DNA of 64,000 nucleotides from Peptostreptococcaceae bacterium (GCA_027064135.1 JAMOQG010000142.1:1-64000), one strand, 5' to 3'. Counted from the first letter of the stretch, positions 46,162 through 55,155 are shown. Notes: generated from the letters alone by a model not told the origin. Numbers and translations: made by a program.

Positions 46162-47910
46162 ATGTTTAATAGTATTAAATGGAGATTTACAATAATATAT
46201 TTTATTTTGATATTTATTGCATTAACATTTTCTGGAATTTTTATTGTGCAGGCTTTCGAAGAATATAATTTATCAAGTGTAGAAAAAAGGCTTGATGATT
46301 TAACAGATGTTATACTCTCAGAAATTGAAAATTTAAATGATTTAAATCCTAAAAGTGTTCAAAAAATTATTTCTAATTATAAGGAATTAGGGTTTGATGA
46401 AGAAATATATATGATAAATAATGAAGATGTAATAATAGCAACAAGCACCGAAAATATTAATAAAAATGCATCAGATTTATTAGATTTACAACTTTTAATA
46501 TCAGCTAAAAATGAAGAAACAAGAACTGCTATTGCTGCTATTAAAAATTATGATATTAGAACAATGGATAGATCATTGCCGGTTTATATTAATGGCAAAT
46601 TAAGTGGTATACTGTTTATAAGATATAATTTAAATGAAATTTATTTAACGTTAAGTAAAACTACAATGATTATAGTTAAAGCTATTGTTATTGCGACAGC
46701 ATTTACAATAGTAATATGCTTTATTATAGCTAGAACTATCTCGGAACCAATTGAAGATATTTCGAAGAAAGCACTTTTAATGAGTAATGGTGATTTTAGT
46801 AATAGAGTTGAAGTGAAATCAAATGATGAAATTGGAGATTTAGCAACTACTTTTAACTTACTTACTGATAAACTACAATTTAATATTAACGAAGTTTTTA
46901 AAGAAAAAAATAAAATGGAAACTATTATAGAATATATGAACGATGGTTTGATTGCAGTTGATTTGAATAAAAACATTATTCATATGAATTCGAGAGCACG
47001 TCATTTTTTGAATATTGATAATTGTGATGTTATGCTTGATTGTATTAATGAAATACTTGATATTGATTCTATTATTAATAATAATGAATTAATTGGAATA
47101 AAAAATGTTAAAATTGATCAAAATATTTTTAAAGTTGATTATTTGCCTTTTAAAGATGAAGAGGAAAACGAAATAGGACTTGTTTTTGTTATTAGTGATA
47201 TTACGGAAAGTGAAAAATTAGAAAAGATGAGAAAAGATTTTGTTGCTAATGTTTCACATGAATTAAAAACGCCATTGACAAGTATTAAAAGTTATTCTGA
47301 AACATTAGTAAATGATGATTATGATAAGGAAATTACTAAAAAGTTTTTAAATGTGATTAATACTGAAGCTGATAGAATGGCAAGACTTGTAAAAGATTTG
47401 CTTAAACTTTCTAATTTTGATGCGTCTTTTGATAATGTTGATATTAAAGAATGTGATTGGGTGGTTTTAATAGAAAACGTTTTATTGAAGCTTAAACCTA
47501 TTTATCAAGTTAAAGATCAACAAGTGGACTTTACTAATTTTGTAAATGATTCGTTAGGAAAGTTTGATTACGATAAAATGGAACAAGTTATTATTAATAT
47601 TTTATCCAATGCAATTAAGTATACTGAGGAAAAAGGTAAAATAATTATTAACTTAAAAAATGATTTGGAATATTTTATAGTCGAAATTATTGATGATGGA
47701 ATCGGAATACCTGATGAAGATCTTGATAATATATTTAATCGGTTTTATAGAGTGGATAAAGCACGAAGCAGAAAATTAGGTGGTACTGGTTTAGGGTTAG
47801 CAATAGCAAAAGAAATTGTGGAAATGCATAATGGAAAATTGATTATTAAATCAAAACTCGATATTGGCACAAAAGCAACATTATTTGTTCCCAAAAATGT
47901 GAAGTTGTAA
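46162..47910 (+). CDS. walK: Sensor histidine kinase WalK (YycG)
   Basis: 582 residues. Membrane segments at about 10-30 and 170-190 flank an extracellular domain of about 140 residues. Then come HAMP (SEPIEDISKKALLMSNGDFS), PAS (IIEYMNDGLIAVDLNKNI), HisKA with the H-box VANVSHELKTPLTSIKSYSE, and the GHKL ATPase (NAIKYT, DDGIGIP, GGTGLGLAIAKEI). It phosphorylates WalR. The two genes are directly adjacent, with the ribosome site within the end of walR. Confidence 0.95.
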   Translation: MFNSIKWRFTIIYFILIFIALTFSGIFIVQAFEEYNLSSVEKRLDDLTDVILSEIENLNDLNPKSVQKIISNYKELGFDEEIYMINNEDVIIATSTENINKNASDLLDLQLLISAKNEETRTAIAAIKNYDIRTMDRSLPVYINGKLSGILFIRYNLNEIYLTLSKTTMIIVKAIVIATAFTIVICFIIARTISEPIEDISKKALLMSNGDFSNRVEVKSNDEIGDLATTFNLLTDKLQFNINEVFKEKNKMETIIEYMNDGLIAVDLNKNIIHMNSRARHFLNIDNCDVMLDCINEILDIDSIINNNELIGIKNVKIDQNIFKVDYLPFKDEEENEIGLVFVISDITESEKLEKMRKDFVANVSHELKTPLTSIKSYSETLVNDDYDKEITKKFLNVINTEADRMARLVKDLLKLSNFDASFDNVDIKECDWVVLIENVLLKLKPIYQVKDQQVDFTNFVNDSLGKFDYDKMEQVIINILSNAIKYTEEKGKIIINLKNDLEYFIVEIIDDGIGIPDEDLDNIFNRFYRVDKARSRKLGGTGLGLAIAKEIVEMHNGKLIIKSKLDIGTKATLFVPKNVKL

Positions 47911-47927
47911 TTTTCTCTTAAATTTCT

Positions 47928-47944
47928 TGTAACGTAATTGTAAT
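47928..47944 (+). promoter_or_regulatory. WalR box before the secreted-protein/yycH/yycI genes
   Basis: TGTAAC-N5-TGTAAT is a perfect match to the WalR consensus TGTWAH-N5-TGTWAH. A TATAAT (47955-47960) lies 10 bp after it, so the box covers the -35 region. A third TGTAAT half-site occurs at 47906-47911. Confidence 0.72.
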
Positions 47945-47987
47945 AATAATGTATTATAATATATTATAGGAAGCGTAGGAGGAAGTT

Positions 47988-48869
47988 ATGAAATTTTTTG
48001 GAAAAACAATTTTAGTAGTTATAATGATAATGCTAAGTTCAATATTTGCTTTTGCAGATGTTGCAGAATTTGATTATGAACTTAACGATTATTTGGAAAT
48101 AATAAATCCATCTTTTGATGAATCTGGAGATATCGTTGTTAAAAATAATTTGTTTTTAAGTATGAATATAAAACAGGATGCGGATTTATATTTAACTTTA
48201 AAAAAATATGTACCAGTAATGGATGAAATGTATTTTGATAAAATTATTGATGGAGAAATAGATAGAAATGAATTTGTTGAAAATGTAGCAAATAGAGTTC
48301 TTGAGATTAATAAGACGGATGATATTGATGAGATTAATGAAAATGATGAGTTGTTTGAGGAAAAACTTTTAAATGAAAAAGAAGAAATAATTGCTATAAT
48401 TAATAGGTATTTTGATGAATATATTATTAAGAAAGAAATTGATCAAAAACTTGTTAACAGTGCAAAAGAAATGAATATGTTTGACGAAGAAAATTTAGCT
48501 TTTATTGAAGAATATAATTCAATAAGAGATGAATATCTTAGAGTTTTAGATTCTTTTAATAAAGCTAAAGATGAATATATTGAATTGTTTAAAATTAAAA
48601 TTCTTGATAAGGATCTAATTGTACCGGTAGGTGTTATGCCGTATTATGAAAAAACTATAGAAAACATAACTCCTGGGAAATATGAAATGTGTATTGAACT
48701 TGTTAATGATAACAATGAAGTTTATTTATTAAATGAATCAGAATTTAATATCAAAAAAGAAAAAGAAGTGATTTTAGTTGAGCCAAATATAGAAACAATT
48801 CAATCTGAAATAAGTGAACAGATGGAGCTGATACAACCATCAATTAATACTTATGATTTGGAGGAATAA
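47988..48869 (+). CDS. Unrecognised secreted protein of the wal operon
   Basis: 293 residues. A clear signal peptide (FFGKTILVVIMIMLSSIFAFA, cleavage after AFA near residue 23) is followed by a very acidic mature chain rich in Glu, Asp, Asn and Ile. There is no recognised domain, and no catalytic or cell-wall-binding motif. It stands between walK and yycH, where Bacillus has no such gene. It starts right behind a perfect WalR box and promoter. It shares one base with the next start (TAATG). I infer an extracytoplasmic partner or substrate-sensing accessory of WalK, or a WalR-controlled envelope protein. Confidence 0.65.
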   Translation: MKFFGKTILVVIMIMLSSIFAFADVAEFDYELNDYLEIINPSFDESGDIVVKNNLFLSMNIKQDADLYLTLKKYVPVMDEMYFDKIIDGEIDRNEFVENVANRVLEINKTDDIDEINENDELFEEKLLNEKEEIIAIINRYFDEYIIKKEIDQKLVNSAKEMNMFDEENLAFIEEYNSIRDEYLRVLDSFNKAKDEYIELFKIKILDKDLIVPVGVMPYYEKTIENITPGKYEMCIELVNDNNEVYLLNESEFNIKKEKEVILVEPNIETIQSEISEQMELIQPSINTYDLEE

Positions 48870-50338
48870 TGAAATATAAGGAATTAGTAAAATCCATAGT
48901 TTTAGTTTTATTATTTTTTACTAGTTTGTTGCTGTCTAGCCAAATATTTTTTAAAACCAATGCAGTAAGTAAAAGTGAAAGTAATAATAATGTTGTTTGG
49001 ATTAATAAAAAATTAAATATTAAAGATTATTTTTGCCCTCAAAGTTATTTTGTTAATTTTGGGGGTAGTTTACATACAGTGTTATATAATTCAGATGAAA
49101 AAAAGGAAATTACAGAAATTATTTCTAATTATTTTTTACAAATAGATGATTTAAGTTCAATAATCGAAATAGATTATGCTGTATGGCAAAATGCAATTGA
49201 GAAAAAAGGTGTTGGTTTTAAACTTAATTTCGAAATGGAATTAGATGATATTATTTCAATATATAAAAATGATGATGTTGATTTTCAAGAAGACTTTCCG
49301 GTTTCTCAAATAAGTCTTGATATTAATGGTGATATTTATTTAAGAAATAAAGATAAATATTATATGTCAAAAACTAATATAGGGAAATGCGAAAAACTTG
49401 ATTTTTTAATAAATGAAATACAAGATTCTTATTTAGAATATAGAAGTGTAGAAAAAATGTATTCACTTAAAAAAATCCTTCAAGGTGATGATGATTTTAA
49501 ATTAAATGATGAATTGATACCTATTATGAAAATTGTAGATATTCCGATAATTGAAGTAGTAGATGAAGTGGATATAACAGATGAGGAAAATATGGCTATT
49601 AAAAATTACGCTACTAGAATTTTAGGTGAAAATTTTATTAGAAAAGTATATGATTACGAAGGATCAATAATATATATGACTGGATATGGAGAAAAAGCAT
49701 TAAAAATTGATAATAATGGCTATTTTGAATATCATGAAAAAATAATTGAAAATGAAGAAGAATTAACTTTTCTTGAAGGTTTTAAAAAAAGCATAGATGC
49801 TCTTTCAACAATAAATAGCCTTCCAAGTAATATTTATATTTCAAATTATTATAAATATAATGCATCAGGAAATGAAATTACAAGATATGAATTTAATTAT
49901 TCGTATGGTGGATATGAAGTTTTATTAGATAACGAAGAATCAAGTGCATTTATTGTTGAATATAATGGATCTCAGTTAATTTCAATTAAAAGAAAATATA
50001 AAAAATTTATTAGTTCAATAAATGTAAATAAAATATGGGAAAGTGCACTTTTAATTAATGTTGTAATTGATAAAAATTATGATGTAATAGTTAGAAATTA
50101 TTTAAGAGATAATAAAATTGATGTATATTCTGAAACTAGCCAGTATGTATATGAAGTGTTGCAGAATATAAAAACTTTAGAAATTAAATATTATTTAAAA
50201 AATATTGATAATGAAGAAAAATTGGTGCCGGTATGGAAGTTTGAAATAGGAAATAGAATATATTTCATTAATATTTACGATGGAATCATTGTTTCTAGTA
50301 TTAATCAAGAGGTGGATAATGGATTGGAAAAAAACTAA
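48869..50338 (+). CDS. yycH: YycH-like WalK accessory protein
   Basis: 489 residues with one N-terminal membrane helix (about 9-28) and a large extracytoplasmic region. Sequence similarity to Bacillus YycH is weak by eye. Position after walK and directly before a yycI-type gene, with the single-anchor topology, supports the call. YycH and YycI contact WalK in the membrane and adjust its activity. GGAGGAAT overlaps the end of the previous gene. Its end overlaps the start of yycI by 20 bases. Confidence 0.72.
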   Translation: MKYKELVKSIVLVLLFFTSLLLSSQIFFKTNAVSKSESNNNVVWINKKLNIKDYFCPQSYFVNFGGSLHTVLYNSDEKKEITEIISNYFLQIDDLSSIIEIDYAVWQNAIEKKGVGFKLNFEMELDDIISIYKNDDVDFQEDFPVSQISLDINGDIYLRNKDKYYMSKTNIGKCEKLDFLINEIQDSYLEYRSVEKMYSLKKILQGDDDFKLNDELIPIMKIVDIPIIEVVDEVDITDEENMAIKNYATRILGENFIRKVYDYEGSIIYMTGYGEKALKIDNNGYFEYHEKIIENEEELTFLEGFKKSIDALSTINSLPSNIYISNYYKYNASGNEITRYEFNYSYGGYEVLLDNEESSAFIVEYNGSQLISIKRKYKKFISSINVNKIWESALLINVVIDKNYDVIVRNYLRDNKIDVYSETSQYVYEVLQNIKTLEIKYYLKNIDNEEKLVPVWKFEIGNRIYFINIYDGIIVSSINQEVDNGLEKN

Positions 50339-51131
50339 AACAATACTTATTTTGGCTCTTGCTTTAATGAATATATTTTTAATTGTTATATTTTTAAATA
50401 ATAATGATAATTATCAACATAATTTAAGTGATGAATTAATGAAAGTATTAGAAACAAAAGGTATATTATTTGAGAAAAAAGATTATGAATTCCCAAATAA
50501 TTTAAAAAGAATATATGTTGATTATAATGAATATAATAAAGAAAGTGTTGCTAGAAGATTTTTAGGAAATAGTTATATGAAAAGTAATGAAGTATATTTA
50601 AATAAAGATTATTATTTTGATATTACTGAGGATAATACTTTAACATTTACTAAAAGAGGAGTATCTTTGGGGGAAAATAAAACTACTATAGATAATAGTA
50701 TTCTTATTGCTAATGAATTCATTGAATCTGTAGGGTTTCTTAATGATAGTGTTAAACTTGTTGGATCAAAGTTTGTAAATGATAATATTGTTCTAAGTTA
50801 TAGAAAAGTAGTTGATGATAGATTTATTGAAAAATCATATATGACAATAGAGATATTTAATGATCAAATTGTTAATTTTGAACGAAAGTGGTTAAGTCAC
50901 AATATTGTTGATACTGGTAAGAATAATATTATTTCATTTGAAAATGCCCTTTATAAATTTGAAAGTAAACTGAAAGGAAAAACAGATATTGTTGTTAAAA
51001 ATGTTGAATTAGGATATGTTCTTGAAAATGATATTTTTATTCAAAATATTCAGTCGGGAGAGGCCTTTCCATATTATAAGTTTTATTTAGATAATGGAGA
51101 TGAAATATATATAGAAGCAATAAAGAATTAA
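50319..51131 (+). CDS. yycI: YycI-like WalK accessory protein
   Basis: About 270 residues. The N-terminus MDWKKTKTILILALALMNI is the hallmark of YycI: a short basic start and one membrane helix. The remainder is extracytoplasmic with the mixed sheet expected for a YycI/YycH fold. The ATG at 50319 is preferred over 50280 because AAGAGGTGG precedes it and the product then begins MDW as in the family. It is coupled to yycH by overlap. walJ follows 11 bases later. Confidence 0.85.
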   Translation: MDWKKTKTILILALALMNIFLIVIFLNNNDNYQHNLSDELMKVLETKGILFEKKDYEFPNNLKRIYVDYNEYNKESVARRFLGNSYMKSNEVYLNKDYYFDITEDNTLTFTKRGVSLGENKTTIDNSILIANEFIESVGFLNDSVKLVGSKFVNDNIVLSYRKVVDDRFIEKSYMTIEIFNDQIVNFERKWLSHNIVDTGKNNIISFENALYKFESKLKGKTDIVVKNVELGYVLENDIFIQNIQSGEAFPYYKFYLDNGDEIYIEAIKN

Positions 51132-51142
51132 AAAGGAGAAAT

Positions 51143-51940
51143 ATGAAATTTGAATTTTGTTCACTTGCAAGCGGAAGTAAAGGTAATTCACAATATATTG
51201 CAACAAATAACTTTGCATTATTAGTGGATGCAGGTATGAGTGGTAAATATATTGAGAATGCATTAAAAAAAATAGATAGGAGTTTCGAAAAAATTCAAGC
51301 TCTTTTAGTTACTCATGAACATAGCGATCATATAAATGGTGTGGGTGTTTTAATGCGTAGATATAAACTTCCGTTATATGTTAATGAAAAAACATGGGAA
51401 GGTATGAAAAATAAAATAGGAAAAATCGATGTTGAAAAAGTTCATATTATAAAAAATGATGAATGCTTTAAACTTGGTGGCATTAAAATAAAACCATATC
51501 AAATATCACATGATGCAAATGATCCAGTTGGTTTTGTTTTTGAGTATAAAAATAAAAAAATATCAATAGCAACAGATCTTGGTCATGCGCCAGAACAAGT
51601 AATTGAAAAAATAAAAGACACTGATTTATTGTTTATTGAATCAAATCACGATATTGAAATGCTTAAATCTGGAAGATATCCATATTATTTAAAAAGAAGA
51701 GTTTTAAGTATGGAAGGACATCTTTCGAATGATGAAGCGGGAAGAATTGCTAAAGAAGTTGTTAGACATGGTAGAGTTAAAAATATACTTTTAGCACATT
51801 TAAGTAGAGAAAACAATTTTCCTGAACTTGCATATGAAACTGTAAAAACAGTTTTGAAAGATTCTAATATAGAAGTTGGAGAAGATGTAGATTTATATAT
51901 GACATATCGTGAAGATACAACTAAGTTATTTGATGTATAG
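51143..51940 (+). CDS. walJ: Metallo-beta-lactamase fold hydrolase WalJ (YycJ)
   Basis: 265 residues. The two-metal motif is THEHSDHINGV, with further ligands in ISHDANDPVG and ATDLGH. It begins EFCSLASGSKGNSQYI, the typical WalJ start. The homologue in Bacillus is a 5'-3' exonuclease involved in DNA repair and linked to the Wal locus by position. AAAAAGGAG precedes it. rlmH follows immediately, as in Bacillus and Staphylococcus. Confidence 0.93.
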   Translation: MKFEFCSLASGSKGNSQYIATNNFALLVDAGMSGKYIENALKKIDRSFEKIQALLVTHEHSDHINGVGVLMRRYKLPLYVNEKTWEGMKNKIGKIDVEKVHIIKNDECFKLGGIKIKPYQISHDANDPVGFVFEYKNKKISIATDLGHAPEQVIEKIKDTDLLFIESNHDIEMLKSGRYPYYLKRRVLSMEGHLSNDEAGRIAKEVVRHGRVKNILLAHLSRENNFPELAYETVKTVLKDSNIEVGEDVDLYMTYREDTTKLFDV

Positions 51941-51942
51941 GA

Positions 51943-52431
51943 GTGATTAAAATAAAGATAACAATAATAAGTGCTGGGAAAGTAAAAGAAAAATATTTTT
52001 TAAGTGCAATAGATGAATATGTAAAAAGATTAAGTAGATATACTAAAATGGAGTTTATTTCATTAAAGCAAGGACATACTACTCAGGAAATGAGTGAAAA
52101 AGATATTCTTAATGTTAAAGAAGATGAAGGATTAAGAATGCTTGATAGGGTTAATGAAAGAGAGTATGTAATTGCACTTGATTTAAAAGGAACAGAACTC
52201 ACTTCTGAAAAATTTTCAGATAAAATTCAAAATTTAAGAGTTACAGGAAAATCAAATATTACATTTATTATTGGTGGATCTCATGGATTAAGCGAAAAAG
52301 TTTTAAAAAGAGCTAATTATAAAATTTGTTTTTCAAAAATGACATTTCCTCATAAATTAATGAAAGTAATTTTAGTTGAACAAATATATAGAGCATTTAA
52401 AATTATAAGTAATGAACCCTATCATAAATAA
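51943..52431 (+). CDS. rlmH: 23S rRNA pseudouridine-1915 N3-methyltransferase RlmH
   Basis: About 160 residues of the SPOUT family. The knot region includes TFIIGGSHGLSEKVLKRA and the end SKMTFPHKLMKVILVEQIYRAFKI. It methylates pseudouridine 1915 of 23S rRNA. The start is unusual. The ORF opens with GTG at 51943, but the only ribosome site (GGAG, 51940-51943) overlaps that codon. At the position where relatives have ATG (protein start K-I-T-I) this gene has ATA (51952), eight bases after GGAG; an ATT is at 51946. Stop and domain are certain. Confidence 0.92.
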   Translation: MIKIKITIISAGKVKEKYFLSAIDEYVKRLSRYTKMEFISLKQGHTTQEMSEKDILNVKEDEGLRMLDRVNEREYVIALDLKGTELTSEKFSDKIQNLRVTGKSNITFIIGGSHGLSEKVLKRANYKICFSKMTFPHKLMKVILVEQIYRAFKIISNEPYHK

Positions 52432-52508
52432 CTACTATTAATTAGTGAACTTTGGTTAAATAATGGTTGAATCTGTTAAGAGTTCATTAATTGAGGAAAG
52501 GGGATAAA

Positions 52509-53186
52509 ATGCGAAATATTGGTATGATTGTTGCAGTTGAAATAGAAGCTGTTCTTAAAGAGTATGGAGAAGCAATAAGAGTGATTGAGGAGAGTGGTTA
52601 CTTAATCCATCAATACAAATTAGATGATAATAATTTATATGTAATTCATAGTGGAGCTGGAGAAATTGCAGCAGCAATGACAACGCAGTTTTTAATTACA
52701 AAGTTTAATACTGATTTAATTGTGAATTTTGGTGTTGCTGGTGGGTTGAATGGAAAAATGAAATTATCAAAAACATGTATTGTAGAAAAAATAGTTCACT
52801 ATGATTTTGATACATCAGAAGCTGATAATTGCGAGCCTTGTAGATACTTAGATTATCCTTCGGTATTTATACCGACAACTAAAGAACTAGTAAAAAAAGC
52901 AACTACAATTGTACCAACGCTTTCAAGTGTCATATGCGCTTCGGGAGATAAATTCATTGCAGATGAAAATAAAAAAATCGAGCTAAACAAACTATATAAT
53001 GCAGATATTTGTGAAATGGAAGCAGCTGGTATAGTTCTGACATGTAACAAAAATGATGTCTCATGTATATTAATTAAGACTGTTTCAGATGCTGTTTCTG
53101 GAGGTGTTGAGGAATTTAAGAAATCATTTGATGAATCTGCAAGAATATGTATTGATATTACGAACCAAATTGTTAGTAATATCTAG
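52509..53186 (+). CDS. mtnN: 5'-methylthioadenosine/S-adenosylhomocysteine nucleosidase
   Basis: About 225 residues of the nucleoside phosphorylase superfamily. It shows NIGMIVAVEIEAVLKEYG, NFGVAGGLNGKM, the purine-binding loop ASGDKFIADE, DICEMEAAG with the ribose-binding Met-Glu, and KTVSDAV with the catalytic Asp. It cleaves adenine from MTA and SAH. Sequence is divergent, so a related nucleosidase (for example futalosine or other) cannot be excluded. A 12-bp imperfect hairpin (52440-52451 with 52481-52492) precedes GGAAAGGGGAT and ATG 52509. Confidence 0.82.
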   Translation: MRNIGMIVAVEIEAVLKEYGEAIRVIEESGYLIHQYKLDDNNLYVIHSGAGEIAAAMTTQFLITKFNTDLIVNFGVAGGLNGKMKLSKTCIVEKIVHYDFDTSEADNCEPCRYLDYPSVFIPTTKELVKKATTIVPTLSSVICASGDKFIADENKKIELNKLYNADICEMEAAGIVLTCNKNDVSCILIKTVSDAVSGGVEEFKKSFDESARICIDITNQIVSNI

Positions 53187-53243
53187 TAATTGGAATTGTA
53201 TAAGTAAAAAATGAAATACCATTTAAATAAGGAGTAAATTTAT

Positions 53244-53561
53244 ATGAATCAGAGTTATGATCCGTTATTTGTAGAACATTTTGTTTATGGTGGAGCAGGA
53301 ATTATAATATTTTTGCTAAATTTAATATTTCTTTTTAGAGCATACTCATATATATCAAGAGAAATCGCAATGGGCAATGGGAAAGGTATTAAAGATATAA
53401 TGTATTATATTTTTAATATAGTTAAAGGAAGTAAATTAGTAATTATTGCAAATGTTTTTTATAAAGCGATAGGGTTTTTACCTAAAGTACATCCGGTGCT
53501 TAGTTTAGCTTCAATGATATTAACATTGTTTGTTATGAGGGATGAATTTTATAGCAATTAA
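53244..53561 (+). CDS. Unknown small membrane protein
   Basis: 105 residues with three hydrophobic segments: about 14-32, 57-72 and 80-97. No recognised family. It begins MNQSYDPLFVEHFVYGGAG and has GIKDIMYYIFNIVKGSK between helices. TAAGGAG precedes the ATG. A terminator follows it. Conserved-looking composition and clear ribosome site support a real gene; the role is unknown. Confidence 0.6.
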   Translation: MNQSYDPLFVEHFVYGGAGIIIFLLNLIFLFRAYSYISREIAMGNGKGIKDIMYYIFNIVKGSKLVIIANVFYKAIGFLPKVHPVLSLASMILTLFVMRDEFYSN

Positions 53562-53575
53562 AAATAAACCGATAC

Positions 53576-53609
53576 AATCACCTAGAAGGTATAAAAAAGG
53601 TGATTTTTT
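53576..53609 (+). terminator. Terminator after the small membrane protein
   Basis: AATCACC (53576-53582) and GGTGATT (53599-53605) form a stem with a 16-base loop, followed by T to 53609. Confidence 0.65.
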
Positions 53610-53624
53610 GATGCGAAAAATGTA

Positions 53625-54215
53625 TTAATTTTTAAAAAAATTAAGTGCACCATTTGTTGCTAAATTTTGCATTAGTTTACTAATATCTCGTAGTGGAATA
53701 TTCATATCATTCTTTATCCAGAAAATTATAGTTGCTACTTGAGCAGATGATATATACTCTAAAGCATATTCATTTAAATGGCTGTTTCTTAAAGTAGTAT
53801 TTTCATATTTTTCAATTAAGGATTTTTTGAGTTCTTTCTTCATTATTTCTTCAAGATTTGATTTTCCTTTCATACAAAGAAGAACTTTAAAATATTTTAT
53901 ATTAGATTTATAGAATTCTATATTTGGAAGTGCATTTTCAATAATTTCATTATTAAATAATGCATTAACTGTATAAAAGGCAATTGATTTACTTATATTG
54001 TGAAATTTTGATTCGATTTTTTCAAGTAAATCATATATATCTAAATAATGTAAATAAAAAGTTCCTCGATTTAAACCTGCAAGATCCGTAATCATTTTAA
54101 TACTTATTTTTTCTATTGGCTTATTTTCATATATTTCAATAAATGCATCTATTATTTTTTTTTCGATTTTATTAGTTGTTTCTAATATCGATATCTCATT
54201 ATAATAATTTTTCAT
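53625..54215 (-). CDS. TetR-family transcriptional regulator
   Basis: 196 residues. The N-terminal HTH is typical: KIEKKIIDAFIEIYENKPIEKISIKMITDLAGLNRGTFYLHYLDIY in overlapping pieces, with NRGTFYLHY as the recognition helix region of TetR proteins. The C-terminal TetR_C-like domain matches the DhaS/YfiR type. It is divergent from the HXXEE gene across a 144-bp space with two palindromes, the usual layout of a repressor and its target. Ligand is unknown. Confidence 0.9.
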   Translation of the reverse strand: MKNYYNEISILETTNKIEKKIIDAFIEIYENKPIEKISIKMITDLAGLNRGTFYLHYLDIYDLLEKIESKFHNISKSIAFYTVNALFNNEIIENALPNIEFYKSNIKYFKVLLCMKGKSNLEEIMKKELKKSLIEKYENTTLRNSHLNEYALEYISSAQVATIIFWIKNDMNIPLRDISKLMQNLATNGALNFFKN

Positions 54216-54252
54216 TAGTATTCTCCTCGTTTACAATTTAATAGACAAATTC

Positions 54253-54319
54253 AACAATATTGTTTATTCACTTTAGTATCAAAGTGGCATATAATATCTT
54301 ATATCAACACGTTGTTGAT
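54253..54319. promoter_or_regulatory. Palindromes between tetR and the HXXEE gene
   Basis: AACAATATTGTT (54253-54264) and ATCAACA-CGT-TGTTGAT (54303-54319). The second is a 17-bp palindrome of the size TetR dimers bind. Both share the CAACA/TGTTG or AACA/TGTT theme, which suggests operators of the adjacent regulator. Confidence 0.55.
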
Positions 54320-54359
54320 TGCAATTAATGATTTGAAAGTTTAAAATTTTGGAGGTTAT

Positions 54360-54992
54360 ATGAAAAATAATTATATTGAATGGGTAAAAGATAATTGGCA
54401 AAAATCAGCAATATTGGTTTTAGTTTATGTTTTAATAACTGTAGTACCGCTGTATTCAAAATTAAATTTAATTGATTTTATGTTATTATTAGCATTTCCG
54501 TTATATTTAGTTCACGAAATAGAGGAATATATTTTGCCTGGTGGATTTTCAGAATTTTTTAATGAAAATCTACTTAAAGTAAATATTAATAATAAAATTT
54601 TACCAATAGATAGAGAAGTTATATTTTGGATAAATTTGATTTATATATGGCTTACAATTCCAGTGTTTTCTGGATTAGGATTTATAAATATAAAATTTGC
54701 AGCGTGGATTCCTTATTTCTTTATCTTTCAGGGTCTTTCACATTTAGGGATGGGAATAGTAGGTAAAAAGATTTTAAATGCAGGAATTAGATCATCATTT
54801 ATTTTGCATATTCCATACTCAATTATTATGATTAATTTATTAATAGCTAATGGTGTTTTTACAAATCCGTATATAAATATATATATGGTAATTGGATTTT
54901 TATTTAATGGTTCATTACCTTTATTTGCAAAATTTATAGTTATGCCGAGATACCATAAACTTTTAAATGAAGAAAAAAATAAGAAAATATAA
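54360..54992 (+). CDS. HXXEE-domain membrane protein
   Basis: 210 residues with five or six membrane segments. The name-giving motif is HEIEEYILPGG at about residues 51-61, followed later by FQGLSHLGMG, whose histidine could complete a metal-type site in the membrane. The domain is common next to TetR regulators, as here, and its activity is unknown. GGAGGTTAT directly precedes the ATG. Expression is likely repressed by the divergent TetR protein. Confidence 0.85.
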   Translation: MKNNYIEWVKDNWQKSAILVLVYVLITVVPLYSKLNLIDFMLLLAFPLYLVHEIEEYILPGGFSEFFNENLLKVNINNKILPIDREVIFWINLIYIWLTIPVFSGLGFINIKFAAWIPYFFIFQGLSHLGMGIVGKKILNAGIRSSFILHIPYSIIMINLLIANGVFTNPYINIYMVIGFLFNGSLPLFAKFIVMPRYHKLLNEEKNKKI

Positions 54993-55031
54993 ATCCAGCA
55001 TAATAGAATTATATTAAAAAAATTTTATTAA

Positions 55032-55138
55032 TTCTATTATGTTAGAATAAAGGATTGACCGATATAGTTTGAAATGATATAATTCTAATATAATAGAACA
55101 ACAAAGATATAATCCGATTTAATTCTAGCGTAATAGAA
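55032..55138. promoter_or_regulatory. Three operators TTCTA-N6-TAGAA around a promoter
   Basis: The same 16-bp inverted repeat occurs at 55032-55047, 55083-55098 and 55123-55138. Flanking bases also agree (AA before, AT or TT after). The first lies before the -35 box, the second touches the -10 box, and the third ends ten bases before the start region. A further 12-bp inverted repeat (54999-55010 with 55030-55041) uses the same half-site. Confidence 0.75.
55055..55083 (+). promoter_or_regulatory. Promoter of the AAA ATPase gene
   Basis: TTGACC (55055-55060), exactly 17 bp, TATAAT (55078-55083), embedded in the repeated operator sites. Confidence 0.8.
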
Positions 55139-55155
55139 TTAATGGAGGAGGGTGT

